DNA of 64,000 nt from Ianthella basta (Eukaryota > Porifera > Demospongiae > Verongiida > Ianthellidae), in assembly GCA_964019415.1 (NCBI GenBank), contig OZ025877.1:5611742-5675741 (forward strand), written 5' to 3'. The notes beneath the pieces were generated by a model. The model was not told where the DNA came from. It searched no databases and was given only the letters and a program-made list of their open reading frames with translations. The position numbers and the translations under genes were made by a program. Shown here one piece after another: positions 46,001 to 56,280 of the stretch (its first letter is position 1; the number at the start of each line of letters is the position of its first letter).

Positions 46001-47959
46001 ACCAGGTAATGCATACACACTATCATCTGCTCAGCAAACTTAGAAGTACAAAGAAAGCATACAATACTCTTCATCTGTATCGCACTTATGCAGGTTGCCA
46101 TCCCAGCACTACACATTAGCCTAGGTATTTTTGACCGCCTCTACAAACTGTACGAGGAGGCTTGCCACAAGCTAGATGTGAAGCTAGCTGCTGCAGTGTC
46201 TTCACCAGCTCAGGCAACTGACACCTTCTTACAGTATGCTGCACAAATACTGGAGAAGAGGAAGATGACAGAGAAGATGGAGGAATTGATGAATGAAGCT
46301 GAGAGGTATGATGATTTGGCAGTGCAGCTTACATTTTTCCATGAGCAAGGTGTTGAGCTTGAAGGTGAAGTACAGGCCATACAGCTTGAAGCCAAGAAAC
46401 TCCGTGAAGAAGCAAATTCACTGGCAAACAAACACTGGAAGTATTGCTCTATAGCTATATACAGGTCATTAATATTCATTTTTGTGATTGCTTTTATTAA
46501 CCTTAGAGAGAAAAGATACAATCTTTGACACCAGTTTGTTTTGCTGCAAGAGATGGACCATTTATGCAGGCGCTGGAGGATGCATTGAAATGTTGCGGAG
46601 TGGACAAGCAAGCATTTCATGGTGGAAGTTTTATAGGAAATCATGTCCACAAATGCCTCACGGTAAATACATGCAGGCAATGTCAATTGGCAATCTAGAG
46701 AATATGCTGTATAAATATATATTACCATTTGCAGGCTGAAAACATTGCAAAGCTTACAGGTGCAGTGTTGAGTGTGGCTCGCAGACAAGGGGCTTTACAA
46801 GCAGATGCCCAAGCAGTGAATCAGACATTTCAGAAAGTGCTGACACTTTTCTCTAAGTGTCATAAAACGTACAGCAGGTCATGCTCCATGTCAAATACAG
46901 ACATTGACCAGTTCAGTAAGTTCAATGTAATAGTAATCACATGCATATGCACCTGCAATTTTTGTACATCATATCCAGTATCAAGCAGTACAATCGCTAC
47001 ATTCCATAAACAAAGAGTGCAAATAGCAGCAATTTGTTCCTACATATCGCTGCATGTATGAAACATACATGCAGGGATATGTAAGAACAAATTTTGCAAA
47101 CTGAAATTGGTGAAAGGGTCTATACAGCTTAGAGGATTGCTGCTATTTGCACTCTATGTTTATGGAATGTAGCGATTGTACTGCTTGATACTGGATATGA
47201 TGTAAGAAGATTGCAGGTGCATGTTGCTGAGATGTCATCAATGTGCCATTGCTGCATGAGTACTGGTTCCCGCAATGCCCATTGAATGGCCGTTGTCAGA
47301 GTACCAGTGCCGGAGCAGGAAAGCCTGCCGAAGGCGGGCTATCCTGCTAGTATAATATACATACGAATGATGCACCAAACATGACAAAATCCTACTTTTG
47401 CATATCCTTGTGTCATGTAAATATTTGCAATTGTGACACGATAAATTCTGCATAATGTATGCATGTGTAAGTAATTACAGCATGTTTACAGCACGTGGTC
47501 ACAGAAACCATTTGCAATGTATCGTGCATGCTAAATGTTCTGTGTATGTTTTGGCTCAATGTCACTTGCTAGTCTACCATAACAAGAAAAACACTTCCAA
47601 GCAATTCACTAAGCTGAAACACTTTGTACACTACAGGTTCTACCGTGGATGAGTTCCTTAGCTTCTACCGCGAGGCATTCCCCTCTGCCACAATAACACC
47701 CAAGCTACACATATTGGAAGACCATGTCGTGCCACGGATGCGTCAATGGCACTGGGCACTGGGGCTCCATGGCGAGCAAGGAGCAGAATCAATCCACAAC
47801 ATTTTCAACACCCTAGAACGTACCTACTCTGCCATCCGCAACCCTCTGCAAAAGATGAGGTGCATGTTCAAGGAGCATCAACTCCAAACGTCAGCACAAT
47901 CGTTGGCATTTCAGCCACCAGTGGCAAAGAGGAGGAAGGACAGTAGTAAAGAATCATGA
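43024..47959 (+). CDS. RAG1-like: RAG1-like transposase, 1012 residues, 13 exons
   Basis: Exons: 43024-43223, 43319-43411, 43494-44208, 44297-44592, 44760-44963, 45068-45170, 45402-45544, 45632-45708, 45803-46005, 46094-46440, 46509-46662, 46735-46915, 47637-47959. All borders are GT/AG, the sum is 3039 nt, and every phase fits. Vertebrate RAG1 is about 1040 residues and makes the DNA cuts of V(D)J recombination. Shared plan: LCRICGQRF (11-19), HPRKFCNTC and VVEWTPHSNDCQTC (N-terminal zinc region); KGGRPRK; C3HC4 RING (169-209, CPIC ... CGHTVCRDC ... CPCC); C-X4-C...H-X4-H finger (237-259). Core: D526 (GGDKGGG), D596 (VFGDYEF), C615/C618 (CLWC), PALHISLG, GNHVHK, H930/H935 (HILEDH), E956 (QGAES). 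These parallel mouse D600, D708, C727/C730, H937/H942 and E962. Intron 12 carries two insertions. AATAAA follows at 47988. Confidence 0.88.
46964..47203. mobile_element. Foldback MITE in intron 12 of the RAG1-like gene
   Basis: The arm 'catatccagtatcaagcagt ... gcaaatagcagcaat' (about 46966-47035) pairs almost perfectly with 'attgctgctatttgc ... actgcttgatactggatatg' (47132-47200). An inner stem 'atatcgctgcatgtatg' / 'catacatgcagggatat' sits at 47044-47083. No coding sequence. Superfamily unknown. Confidence 0.75.
47225..47350 (+). mobile_element. Helitron 3' end in intron 12
   Basis: Hairpin AGCCTGCC-GAA-GGCGGGCT (47322-47340) followed by ATCCTGCTAG and then T is a standard Helitron terminus. 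The matching TC start was not found upstream, so the element is truncated or its start lies inside unclear sequence. Confidence 0.65.
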
Positions 47960-47987
47960 CAGAGCTACATAATTTTAAACATAATTT

Positions 47988-47993
47988 AATAAA
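47988..47993 (+). terminator. Polyadenylation signal AATAAA of the RAG1-like gene
   Basis: Lies 29 bases after the TGA stop at 47957-47959, which fits a short 3' UTR. Confidence 0.65.
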
Positions 47994-48207
47994 TGTACAT
48001 GAAGACCATACACCGCATGTTTTATTCCTACACAGCTATGCCAACTCCAAACAATTGTAATAAGGGAAAGCTATGTCTTATGACATGTATGGCTACACAC
48101 AGTCACCATTATCCCATAACTACCACAATGTCATGTCATGGCACCAGGCGCAGTATGCATTTTGTTTGACAGCTCACAATATAGCTATGTGTGCAATTTA
48201 AGTGCTT

Positions 48208-48700
48208 AGAATGCAGTCCAGGAAAAAGCCAGCAGAACAGTTAATACATTCTCGTACTGAGTGACTCTTGGGCTTTCTTCTGAACCATAGCACGTTAGTG
48301 GGAAAACTCGGAGGCATCCGCTACACTCAGTTTAAGCCAGCGAGCTGTACACCTTAATTTTGCTGATAAAATATTATAAACCTCATTTTCGTGTCAAGCA
48401 ACTACTTACCTAATGTTCGGTTCACCTTCACACAACGTGTTTAGTGCAACCGCTCCTAGAAGATGTAGAAAAAGGCATCGAAAGCTCTTCTCCCCTCTTC
48501 GTAAGTCAGTGTTCCGAGTTCCGATTCCCAATTTGCCTGCGAAACTAAATTCCCACCTCGAAACAGCCGTGCGGGGAAACAGCCGTGGGCACGGCGGTTT
48601 CGAGGCGGCAGCTTAGTTTTTGCGAGTAAATTGGAAACGGGAATCCAACAGTTGGTGTATTCGGAAGGACGGCATGGTTTTTAGCCTTTTTCTCCGTGAT
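48208..48700 (-). repeat. Right composite terminal inverted repeat
   Basis: Complement of the left repeat. The inner block 'gagaatgtattaactgttctg ... ctgagtgtagcggatgcctc' is nearly identical. The outer part keeps GAGAAAAAGGCTAAAAACC and the palindromic 'aaactaa...cttagtttt' core (48542-48619), here enlarged by repeated 'acagccgtg' units. Confidence 0.75.
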
Positions 48701-48704
48701 CTCT

Positions 48705-50255
48705 TGGACAATCACTACGTTACAGCAAGGACAGGTAAGCTTGATAGTTGTTAATGTGCTTGTGGTTTTAAAAGCGTTGTTCACGCCTTTTTACTTGTGA
48801 TATATGGACATATACTTTCTTATGTTCAATTGCTTGTAGCGCGATTCTCCGGGTTTTCCTGCAATGATGTTATACGTTTTGGGATAGTCCAGCCATCATA
48901 CAACACTGTACTGTTGAGAGTGTTCTACTGCCATTTTCCTACAACCCGTTTTATAAGCAAATATTTTGGTTATTATTGTGACAGTGCAGTCATCTTTGTT
49001 GGGCTGACTGCATATCAATGCTTCTTTACAGGATGCCAGATTGCATCAGAGCAGTGCATTCTTTGAAATGCAAACTGCTGTACCATGTGGCCAAATTTAT
49101 ATGATAATTATGGATAGCATATTTCTCTGGGTTTTCACGCCAGTGAGCTAGCGTGATAGCCAAGTGAATGTAGAACTAGGTGATTTTGCTGCACACTAAA
49201 CTTTTTGCATAGTACGCGTTTGTAATGTCCCATGTTCTGCCATTTGCAATTGCATTTGCCATACACAATTGTTATTATTAATTTATGGCATTCCTGCAAG
49301 AAACTAGGAATCTTCCAAAAGGTGATTTAACTGGCCTTTGCTTCTTCATTCATTTCCCTTGCTTTTCAGCTGTTTTGCTATGTCAAGCTATTGATGTTGC
49401 AGGTTGGCACTTGATTGTAATAAAAAATAACATGTGTAGCTAATTGCAACCTTTTACTATATGGTTATTTAATGGGGCACATACTGTCACTGTGTGTGTG
49501 TGTGTACAGATGGCACCCCTATACTTCCAGCACACCTGATGATGGCCTGGAATTGGCCAAAACATACCTATGGTGTGTCGTGTGCATTGAAGTAGCAGTG
49601 GTTATTTGCAGTAGCAGTGCCTATATGATTGTTTGTGCCCTGGTACAGCCTGCACTTGAAAGGGGAATAATACACACAGTTGTTGCTTTGCTATAATTAT
49701 AAGGATTATTTGATGTCATAATCGCATACATGCACTTTCCATTTCAAAACTAGCTGTAATATTTGAATGCCAGGCATTTGACCTTATAGTAGCTTCCCTT
49801 TTGATTCCTCTTTTTCTTTTATGTTATAGTCACTGCGATAATTATTGTCTGCACTATTGTAATTAGTGTGCATTTATATTGCATGTGTGTGTAATTGTTA
49901 TCGTCTCATTAAGTTCAAATTTTGCATGAAAATCTAGCTAAAGAGTATATTACACATAAAGCTATGTACGTGCGGTATCTGCCATATTAAGTGATATTAT
50001 AATTGCATGTGATCATGACTTATAACGTGTATCGCCAAACATTATAATGCATTGGCGTTGTGTTTGCAAGTGTGTGTGCGTGTGTTTGTGCGTGTGCATG
50101 TGTGTGTTCACATATGCATGCATGGGTGTGGATATATGAGAGTGCATGCAAGAGTGACACATGCAAGTGCACGTAGTATGTCAGCTGCAGGACCGGAGGG
50201 CAAAGGGCTATGCTACCTGGAAAGCTGCTGTAGAACGGGGCTAGGCAGGCCATCA
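48705..50255. other. No supported gene
   Basis: The ORF at 49472-49696 is hydrophobic (VVCIEVAVVICSSSAYMIVC) but has no family resemblance. GT-rich tracts occur near 49490 and 50060-50110. Confidence 0.35.
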
Positions 50256-50257
50256 TT

Positions 50258-50460
50258 TTAATGATTGATGAAGAAGGTAGGGTTCCATCGTACTTCTGCA
50301 GCCACCATTCTAAACTCTATCAACATTAGCATATTGAGAAAGAAGATGCATGGAATCAGCTGCTGGTCCTCAAATGGAAAATTATCCATGGCACCCACAC
50401 ACAGATGCAATGTGCAGCATATGCACAATGCTGTGCATGTTGAGACAGACACCCTCACAT
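50258..50460 (+). pseudogene. Possible RAG1 N-terminal zinc-region relic
   Basis: One frame reads IDEEGRVPSYFCSHHSKLYQ and a shifted one ENYPWHPHTDAMCSICT. The intact gene has LDKEDTHPRKFCNTC and VEWTPHSNDCQTC at the same spacing, and vertebrate RAG1 has EWHPHTPSCDIC. A Cys of the first pair is His here, and a stop plus a frame shift lie between the motifs. It is short, so chance resemblance cannot be excluded. Confidence 0.45.
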
Positions 50461-50626
50461 CCAGTACCACCCATGCACTCCACAATTTCACCTAACTTTA
50501 GCTCCAATCTGTTGCATTGTTCCATCCATATGTCTTCCAAATACCAGGTGCCTTCAAAAAGGACCACAAGATATAAGGCCCTGGTGTCACAGAGTGGGGC
50601 GTCCCCACTACAGTTTGTCCCCCTGT

Positions 50627-50648
50627 ACAGTATTCACTAGTGAATACT
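50627..50648. repeat. 22-bp perfect palindrome
   Basis: CAGTATTCACT followed by AGTGAATACTG with no loop. No known site type. Confidence 0.6.
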
Positions 50649-51019
50649 GTCCCATGGCCCTTACTCTGTACAACAGTCACATGCAACTGGACGACTGACA
50701 CCACTTCATCACTTTGATTGATCAGGCATATGCATTCCAAATAGTTTATGTGTAAACATGAGGTAACTGCTTGTGGGGTCCAATACCAACATTATAATTT
50801 TAAGGCAAAGCAAAGTTACTGATTCCCATTCTCTCTCCAATTTGCTGCAGGTTATGCTCATATGACAACAACTATGTAGCTGTAGAGGGTTCAATTTCAG
50901 CCTTTGTCTCATCAGATACAGAAGGAATCTCAACTAAACCGTGCACAGACATCGAATTGATACCAGGCGTATGTGCATTAGTCTAACAACTAGCTAAGCT
51001 GCTTCGTACATTCTCTTGA

Positions 51020-51418
51020 CAGCAAGAAAATGGCTATCACTGGCGACACTTAATCGCCCAATTGCGCACTTCTGCCAGTTTTTCAGCCATTGTCCTGTGT
51101 CTCGAAGGAAAGTCAAGGTAGTGCACGTCGTTGTCCTGTATAGCTTGTTCTACTGCCCGGTTCGTACTTCGCGTTTCGAACAACTTTATTACAACTGTAC
51201 CCCGCCATACTATAGCATAGGATTATAGTATGGCGACGTACAGTGCTAGTAAAGTTGTTCGAAGCTTGGAGTACGAGCCGGGCAGTAGAACAAGCTATAC
51301 AGGACAACGACGTGCACTACCTTGACTTTCCTTCGATACACAGGACAATGGCTGAAAAACTGGGAGAAGTGTGCTATTGGGCGATTATTTGCCACAAGTT
51401 ATAGCCATTATCTTGCTG
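51020..51418. mobile_element. ~400-bp foldback element with ~190-bp arms
   Basis: The left arm begins CAGCAAGAAAATGGCTAT and the right arm ends ATAGCCATTATCTTGCTG. In between, 'gtagtgcacgtcgttgtcct ... ctactgcccggttcgtac' pairs with 'gtacgagccgggcagtagaa ... aggacaacgacgtgcactac'. The centre is about 'agcataggatt'. The arms match at well over nine in ten positions, so it is recent or conversion-maintained. No ORF. Confidence 0.8.
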
Positions 51419-51504
51419 CCTAGACAACACAAAGCAAGCTTATTGGACTATAGCACACTCGCCTGTTATCTGTTCTACGTACGTTCCAAGTTAATTGCCC
51501 CTTG

Positions 51505-51730
51505 TTCAAGTGTAGGAAGAGAAAAAGGCTAAAACATCTTGAAAGTCCATTTACTCGAGAATCACCAATTACCTCGTTCTGGTTTCCAAACCAAACTAAG
51601 TTGCCGCCATTTGTATTATGTGAAACAGCCGTGCAGGGCCATCGGGGGCAATTTAGAAGTGGTAAGGCCATTGGGTGAAGGATAAAAAATGTCGCGAGCG
51701 AAAATTTTTTTTAGCTACTTTTCATTATCA
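51505..51730 (+). repeat. Third copy of the RAG1-like transposon terminal repeat
   Basis: It reads TTCAAGTGTAGGAAGAGAAA then AAGGCTAAAACATC, then 'aaccaaactaagttgccgcc', then 'gtgaaacagccgtgcagggc', in the same order as the outer part of both transposon ends. The inner 150-bp block is not present, so it is a solitary or truncated end. Confidence 0.65.
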
Positions 51731-52300
51731 TACAGATAACGTTTGCTACAGATCTGTGCCTCAAGAATGGTGATGCCTTTGCTAGCCCAGCATGCACTCT
51801 CAATCAGTCAGTAAGTTGTTTTAAGAGGGTTACATAGATTTCACAATGATATCAGTGATATGCAGCAAAAAGCAGCTAAATCATGTTTACTAAACGTTCA
51901 GCATTGTATAAAGCTAGATACGTGCCCATGCATAGGCTACACATACGTATATATAGCTAAATATTAGATACAATAGCTAGTCTTTGATTTAGCTAGCTAG
52001 CATTTCAAAGTTGCTAGCTATTATGCAAAATCTTCACCTGGTATACCAGCTCTCTTGGAAAGTTCGAGAAACAATCTTCTTCACACCGAATTGACGCTTA
52101 CAGTACTAAAAACCAGCGCGAGGCTGATGAGGCTTGTCACCTATTGTCGGCGTTCTTAGGTCCACGTGCTTCGACGATGAGGCCATTTTGAATTGTTACA
52201 TCACCGTTAAGGGTATAGCGATTCGCTGACGTGTGGTGCTACGAGCCATGCTTCGTAGCGCGAGGTAATGTGGGTCTATTGGTGCGAGATAACGATTGAC

Positions 52301-52440
52301 AAAATTGCAAAATTCACTGTACCTTTGAGATTTTGATATCTGATTAAGTATTGCATGGCATTTCTGTTATATTGGGCAGTGCGCATGTGTGCCTATGTAT
52401 CATTATTTTGGTGTTATTGGTACTTGCATAAAAAAAAAAA
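52301..52440 (+). mobile_element. 140-bp retroposed LINE 3' end with 13-bp target duplication
   Basis: GATAACGATTGAC occurs at 52288-52300 and again at 52441-52453, directly flanking a segment that ends in eleven A. Its text 'ggcagtgcgcatgtgtgcct' is also found at about 53453-53475, downstream of the endonuclease-like fragment. The 140 bases are therefore a very short 5'-truncated copy of that element's 3' end. Confidence 0.85.
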
Positions 52441-52779
52441 GATAACGATTGACTACGTACGCGCTGCTGGCCTCCATCTTTATTACGTTTTGAGTCGATT
52501 ACGTAACAAAACATGGCGGAAGAAAGGAGCGTGCTTGCAAATCGTGAAGTATTGGACCCTACTTCATATCTCCTGTTTCATTGCATCTGCTAACAACCTA
52601 AGATTATTGCTTCTTTGTTTCCTCAATGGTTAGTTAAGGTAGGGTAGGGGTTATCTGGTTTAGTAGCTAAAACACTGCTTTTGAAAATTAAAAGAAACTG
52701 CTAGCTGTTCAAAAAGTGGTACGGCCATGGCCGTACCGGCCGTACCGCCTCCGACGGCCCTGACATGCTCTGAGTTGCA

Positions 52780-53545
52780 CAAAAGGAGGTCTTCCAATCA
52801 ACAGACACAACGACATCCGCGACCTCACAGCCATGCTTATAGAGGAAATGAGTCGCTCCACAGAAATTGAACCACCGTTGCAGCCGCTTACTGGGGAGAA
52901 CCTACAGGGGGGATCAGCCAACATTCAAGATGACAGTCGTATGGACATCAGATGTATGGGATTCTGGTTCAAGCATCAGGATGCATTTTTTGACGTGAGG
53001 GTTTTCAACCCACTGGCAGCCTCCAACCAAAATCCTAACATCCTGACGACTTTTCAGAGACACGAGAGAGAGAAGCGAAGGATGTATGATCCAAGAATAA
53101 GAGAGATTGAACATAACATGGCTCTTTCACTCCCTTGGTCTTCTCAGCATGTGGAGGAATGGGTCCATCAACTACAATTGCCTATAAGCGTCTAGCTGCA
53201 CTGATAGCTGAGAAGAGAGGACAGAGATATTGTCGCATGATGCAGTGGCTCTGGTGCCAACTGTCATTCAGTCTCCTGTGAGCAGCCATATAGCAGCAAT
53301 CAGAGGATCAAGGTCTGCTTGTTCCTCCTGTCAATCTGCTGCAATGATCAAGTTAGCAATTGCAGAGGGTCGAGTCCCCTCGGCATGACTATGTTAGTTA
53401 GTGGTGAATTTGCAACAATCTGTACTGTACGCATTATTTTGTCAAATTATCAGGCAGTGCGCATGTGTGCTTATGTATTCTTCATTATCATTGTTTTATT
53501 GTTTGTTGTGATAACTTATCGTAATATGTATAGTTTTTACGGTCT
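52780..53545 (+). pseudogene. Non-LTR element C-terminal nuclease-like region and 3' end
   Basis: Readable in order: DIRDLTAMLIEEM, IEPPLQPLTGENL, RMDIRCMGFWFKHQDAFFDV, RVFNPLAASN, then after a frame change KRLAALIAEKRGQRYCRMMQ. It matches the domain at 28450-29800. The downstream tail 'ggcagtgcgcatgtgtgctt' (near 53453) is the sequence retroposed at 52301-52440, which supports a non-LTR mechanism. The frame shifts near 53160 and stops follow near 53190, so it is dead. Confidence 0.65.
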
Positions 53546-53549
53546 TCTA

Positions 53550-54020
53550 AGATGAAACACGGGAAAAGGCATCGACACTTTCTACTCGACAGCGCCCTGA
53601 CGCTTTAAAGTAAGATTAGCTATGTAGACTGTACAGCCTCCTAGACGAGTGTTCAGTTGGATGAATAATCTGAGTGAGCTACATACATAAATATAATGCA
53701 AATCATCCGGTGTACCTGACGAGTAGGTGATTACCTTGGTGATTACAGCATGACAGTGGGAAGATGGGTTGAGAACAGAAGGGTTTGAAAGCCTGTCTGA
53801 GCAAATTGGAAGATGCTCCAGTATATTGCCAAGTCGCCTGATTCTGGTATCTTAAGGGCCTTCAATGTGAATCTGAGAGACAAGTTGACAGTCCCATCTG
53901 GCATTTTGTGGTGAGGCGGAGATGCATACAACCATCAAACCTGGACACAGTCTCGCAGCACAGCTCATACAATGTCATGTGTATACATAACCTGCTGATT
54001 CTGAGCATATAAGCTACACA
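53550..54020. other. No supported feature
   Basis: Short ORFs only. The 'tagtctc' foldback begins just after. Confidence 0.4.
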
Positions 54021-54028
54021 CTGGAGTG

Positions 54029-54129
54029 TAGTCTCACGTAGCCCAGTCCACTTACTGCCCTCCATTTTTATATTATGATGTCATAATATAAACATGGGGG
54101 GAGGAAGCGGTCTGGGCTATGCGAGACTA
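54029..54129. mobile_element. Short foldback MITE with TAGTCTC ends
   Basis: TAGTCTCACGTAGCCCAGTC at the left pairs with 'gtctgggctatgcgagacta' at the right, and the centre folds as TATATTATGA-TG-TCATAATATA. About 100 bp, no coding sequence. Confidence 0.7.
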
Positions 54130-54545
54130 ACTGCAGTGGAGGTTCCTCATGCTTGTCCCAATGCAAATTTCATGGCAAAGATCTTCCATAGTACACTGAG
54201 TGTTGCGCATGCAAAATACACAGTATGTGAACATGTGAAGTTGCATAGGAAATGAAACTAGAAATGTGGCTGCTGACTAGGTAATTAATTAATTCACTGC
54301 TCTTTAAAGTTCCCACAAGAATGAAAATTCTTCATGAAGTCCACAGTATCTTCATCTTCAAAATCATGCAAAGGAAGACCCTGCAAAGTAAAAGTAGGCT
54401 AATGATGTGATATCATGACAGCACGGCACTTCAGCAATGGGTAGCATATGGAACGGCAGGAGGTTCTGAAGATAGTTATGTTGAAGAAAAGAGTGTGACA
54501 CAAAACTTATGAATCAAAGCAAAATGGCTGCTGCACATGACACTT
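54130..54545. other. No supported feature
   Basis: Nothing recognised before the Helitron that follows. Confidence 0.4.
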
Positions 54546-54550
54546 TATAA

Positions 54551-55570
54551 TCTATATATATAAAGAAGGATTGAGCAGAACGGTTGTCCGCGAAGTGCTC
54601 CCGCGAGCAATGGCGCATGGACACCAAACTTTCCCAGATTGCAGACGCCACACCCGGTCTTGATCTAAGGGGGGCGACGTGCGCGAAGAAGCCCCTGCCG
54701 AGGAGTGCGCGGCGAAAAACCTCCAAACGAACAGCCGCCATATTGGATTTACGGAGAAAATATACGGTTTTCCGCGCACGCTCCTATGCTGCCAATACAA
54801 AAGAAGAACCCAACCGTTGTTCGCGAACTCCTCCCGCGAACGTCGACGAAAAGCGACCAAACATTCCCAGCTGTCGCACGCTGTACCTCACATCAATATA
54901 AGGTGGTAGACGTGCTAAAATAAGCTGCTGCCGAGGAGCGGGTGGCGATAACCCAGGATGAACCGACCGTCGGCCATCTTGGATCTTGGAAGAAAGTATG
55001 CCATATCCTAGGCGTTCACGCGGGTGCGAGGATTGCACCCAAGCTAGCGCGATGCCGAAGCTGAGAAAAAGGAAAGGGGGTTGTCTCACACACAGAAACC
55101 ATCAGCTTCTTACAACTATCCGTTGTTTGTCTACGGTGATCTTCAATGTAAATTTGCATGCACACATGGTAGCTACGGTACGTGTCAAGAAAAAGTTTAC
55201 ATTCTACGGTTGTACCGACGCCCGTATGTTAACCCGTATCATAAGCGTACGTTTTGCTAGTTACCCCCGTACGTGCCCCGTACGTACTCACAAGTCGCAC
55301 CCGTTGGCAAACTACGGCTAAGCTACGGGTATCGTAGGTGTCGATAGCAGGAAGTCAGTCCTTCGATGCCGTATCTACCCTACGTACGTAGGTCAGTCAC
55401 ACTGACATCACCAGGCCAGCCTGGACTATCCTTTGCCAGAACATGCATGACCAGCCAGTGCATTACCTGCTGGGGCCTGAGTAGCAATGGCATTACCAGC
55501 CTGTGTCCGACCAGCTGGCATACGCCGAGCACGCGGAGAGACCTGCCCTTCGGGCAGGTCTGTCCGCTAG
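54551..55570 (+). mobile_element. Non-autonomous Helitron, 1.0 kb, second family
   Basis: It starts TCTATATATATAAAGAAGGA after A and ends TCTGTCCGCTAG before T. A perfect hairpin GACCTGCCC-TTC-GGGCAGGTC lies at 55540-55560. The first 450 bases match the minus-strand copy at 60215-60707 (cagaacggttgtccgcgaag, tgtacctcacatcaatataa, gaaccgaccgtcggccatct). No helicase. Confidence 0.82.
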
Positions 55571-55589
55571 TTGTTTCTAATTTTTCTAC

Positions 55590-56130
55590 ATTGTTTTCAG
55601 TTTTAGGTATTCGTATGCAGAATTGTCTTAATTACTCACATCTAGTTGCAAATGGAGCTTTGTATGCAGCAACATCTTTGGTATATCTCCTAATATGTAT
55701 CCATGATCCATGATCTTCATTACAAATTCATAAACATGCTAAAAGTGTTTTTAATGCATAAAGTGTTTAGATAGTACGTATCTTAGAGATGAATACTACT
55801 GTAGTTAAGTTCTGTAGTTTCTTAACGAATGCTTGGATAGCTGTACAGCACTATACCATATGCTTCAGTCGCGGTAAAATTGCAATTGTGGAGTTTAAGG
55901 CTGACATTCTTAAGTATGCAATTTTTGGGGCACCCCTATATCGTTTTCACTTTTAGGTATTTGTATGGCTTCATGTTCATAATGGACGATATATATAGCG
56001 CAAGTTATATACAAACAGAAAAGCTCACCAAAGGTGGTCCTTTCTGCTCCAGCGCCCCTCATGACAGCATGGTGACACCAGTGTGTGTATACCGGAGTGT
56101 GTGATGCAATCAGCATATAGGATGGGGCAG
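55590..56130. repeat. 'ggggcacccctatat..ttaggtatt' dispersed repeat and spacer
   Basis: Text 'ttttggggcacccctatatc ... ttaggtatttgtatggcttcatgttc' (about 55920-55975) matches the complement of 62560-62640. A shorter match 'ttttaggtattcgtatg' lies at 55602. No gene. Confidence 0.55.
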
Positions 56131-56280
56131 CCATGCAGTTGTTGCTGTACCACTAGACATGGCCAGAGGCATGTAACAGCTGAACTCTGTGTCAAACCAC
56201 AGAGTGCATAAGTGTAGCAAGTGGCTAGATAGTAACAGAAGATAGTAGTACTTGACACTGCAAGGATAGGATGTACAATA

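Larger units (their letters stand above)
40405..48700 (+). mobile_element. RAG1-like DNA transposon, intact two-gene copy
   Basis: About 8.3 kb bounded by inverted repeats of nearly 0.5 kb, with a RAG1-like transposase gene on the plus strand (43024-47959) and a small gene on the minus strand (41691-41007), transcribed away from each other. The inner ~150 bp of the two repeats (40727-40876 and 48214-48363) match at about 19 of 20 positions; outer parts are more diverged. Both ends finish near TCAAGAGG / TCCAAGAGA, and CAAT lies by each border, but a clean target duplication could not be fixed. Both reading frames are open across all exons, so the copy is recent, still useful to the host, or both. 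The family is probably close to N-RAG-TP, ProtoRAG or Chapaev-type elements; the exact one is not settled. Confidence 0.85.

Noticed and set aside
40405-48700. Bacterial defence or CRISPR system
   Set aside because: Introns, TATA box and polyadenylation signal show a eukaryotic genome; no CRISPR-like arrays exist in the window.
53360-53395. B-box-like 'gggtcgagtcccctc'
   Set aside because: No A box or acceptor stem could be drawn around it.
52372-53475. The repeated 'ggcagtgcgcatgtgtgc' as LTR-like direct repeats
   Set aside because: One copy is bounded by its own 13-bp target duplication and A tail, so it is a separate retroposition, not an LTR.
54584-54901. Arg-rich ORFs over the 54.5 kb Helitron
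   Set aside because: Several frames are open at once because of GC-rich repeat sequence; no Rep or helicase motif is present.
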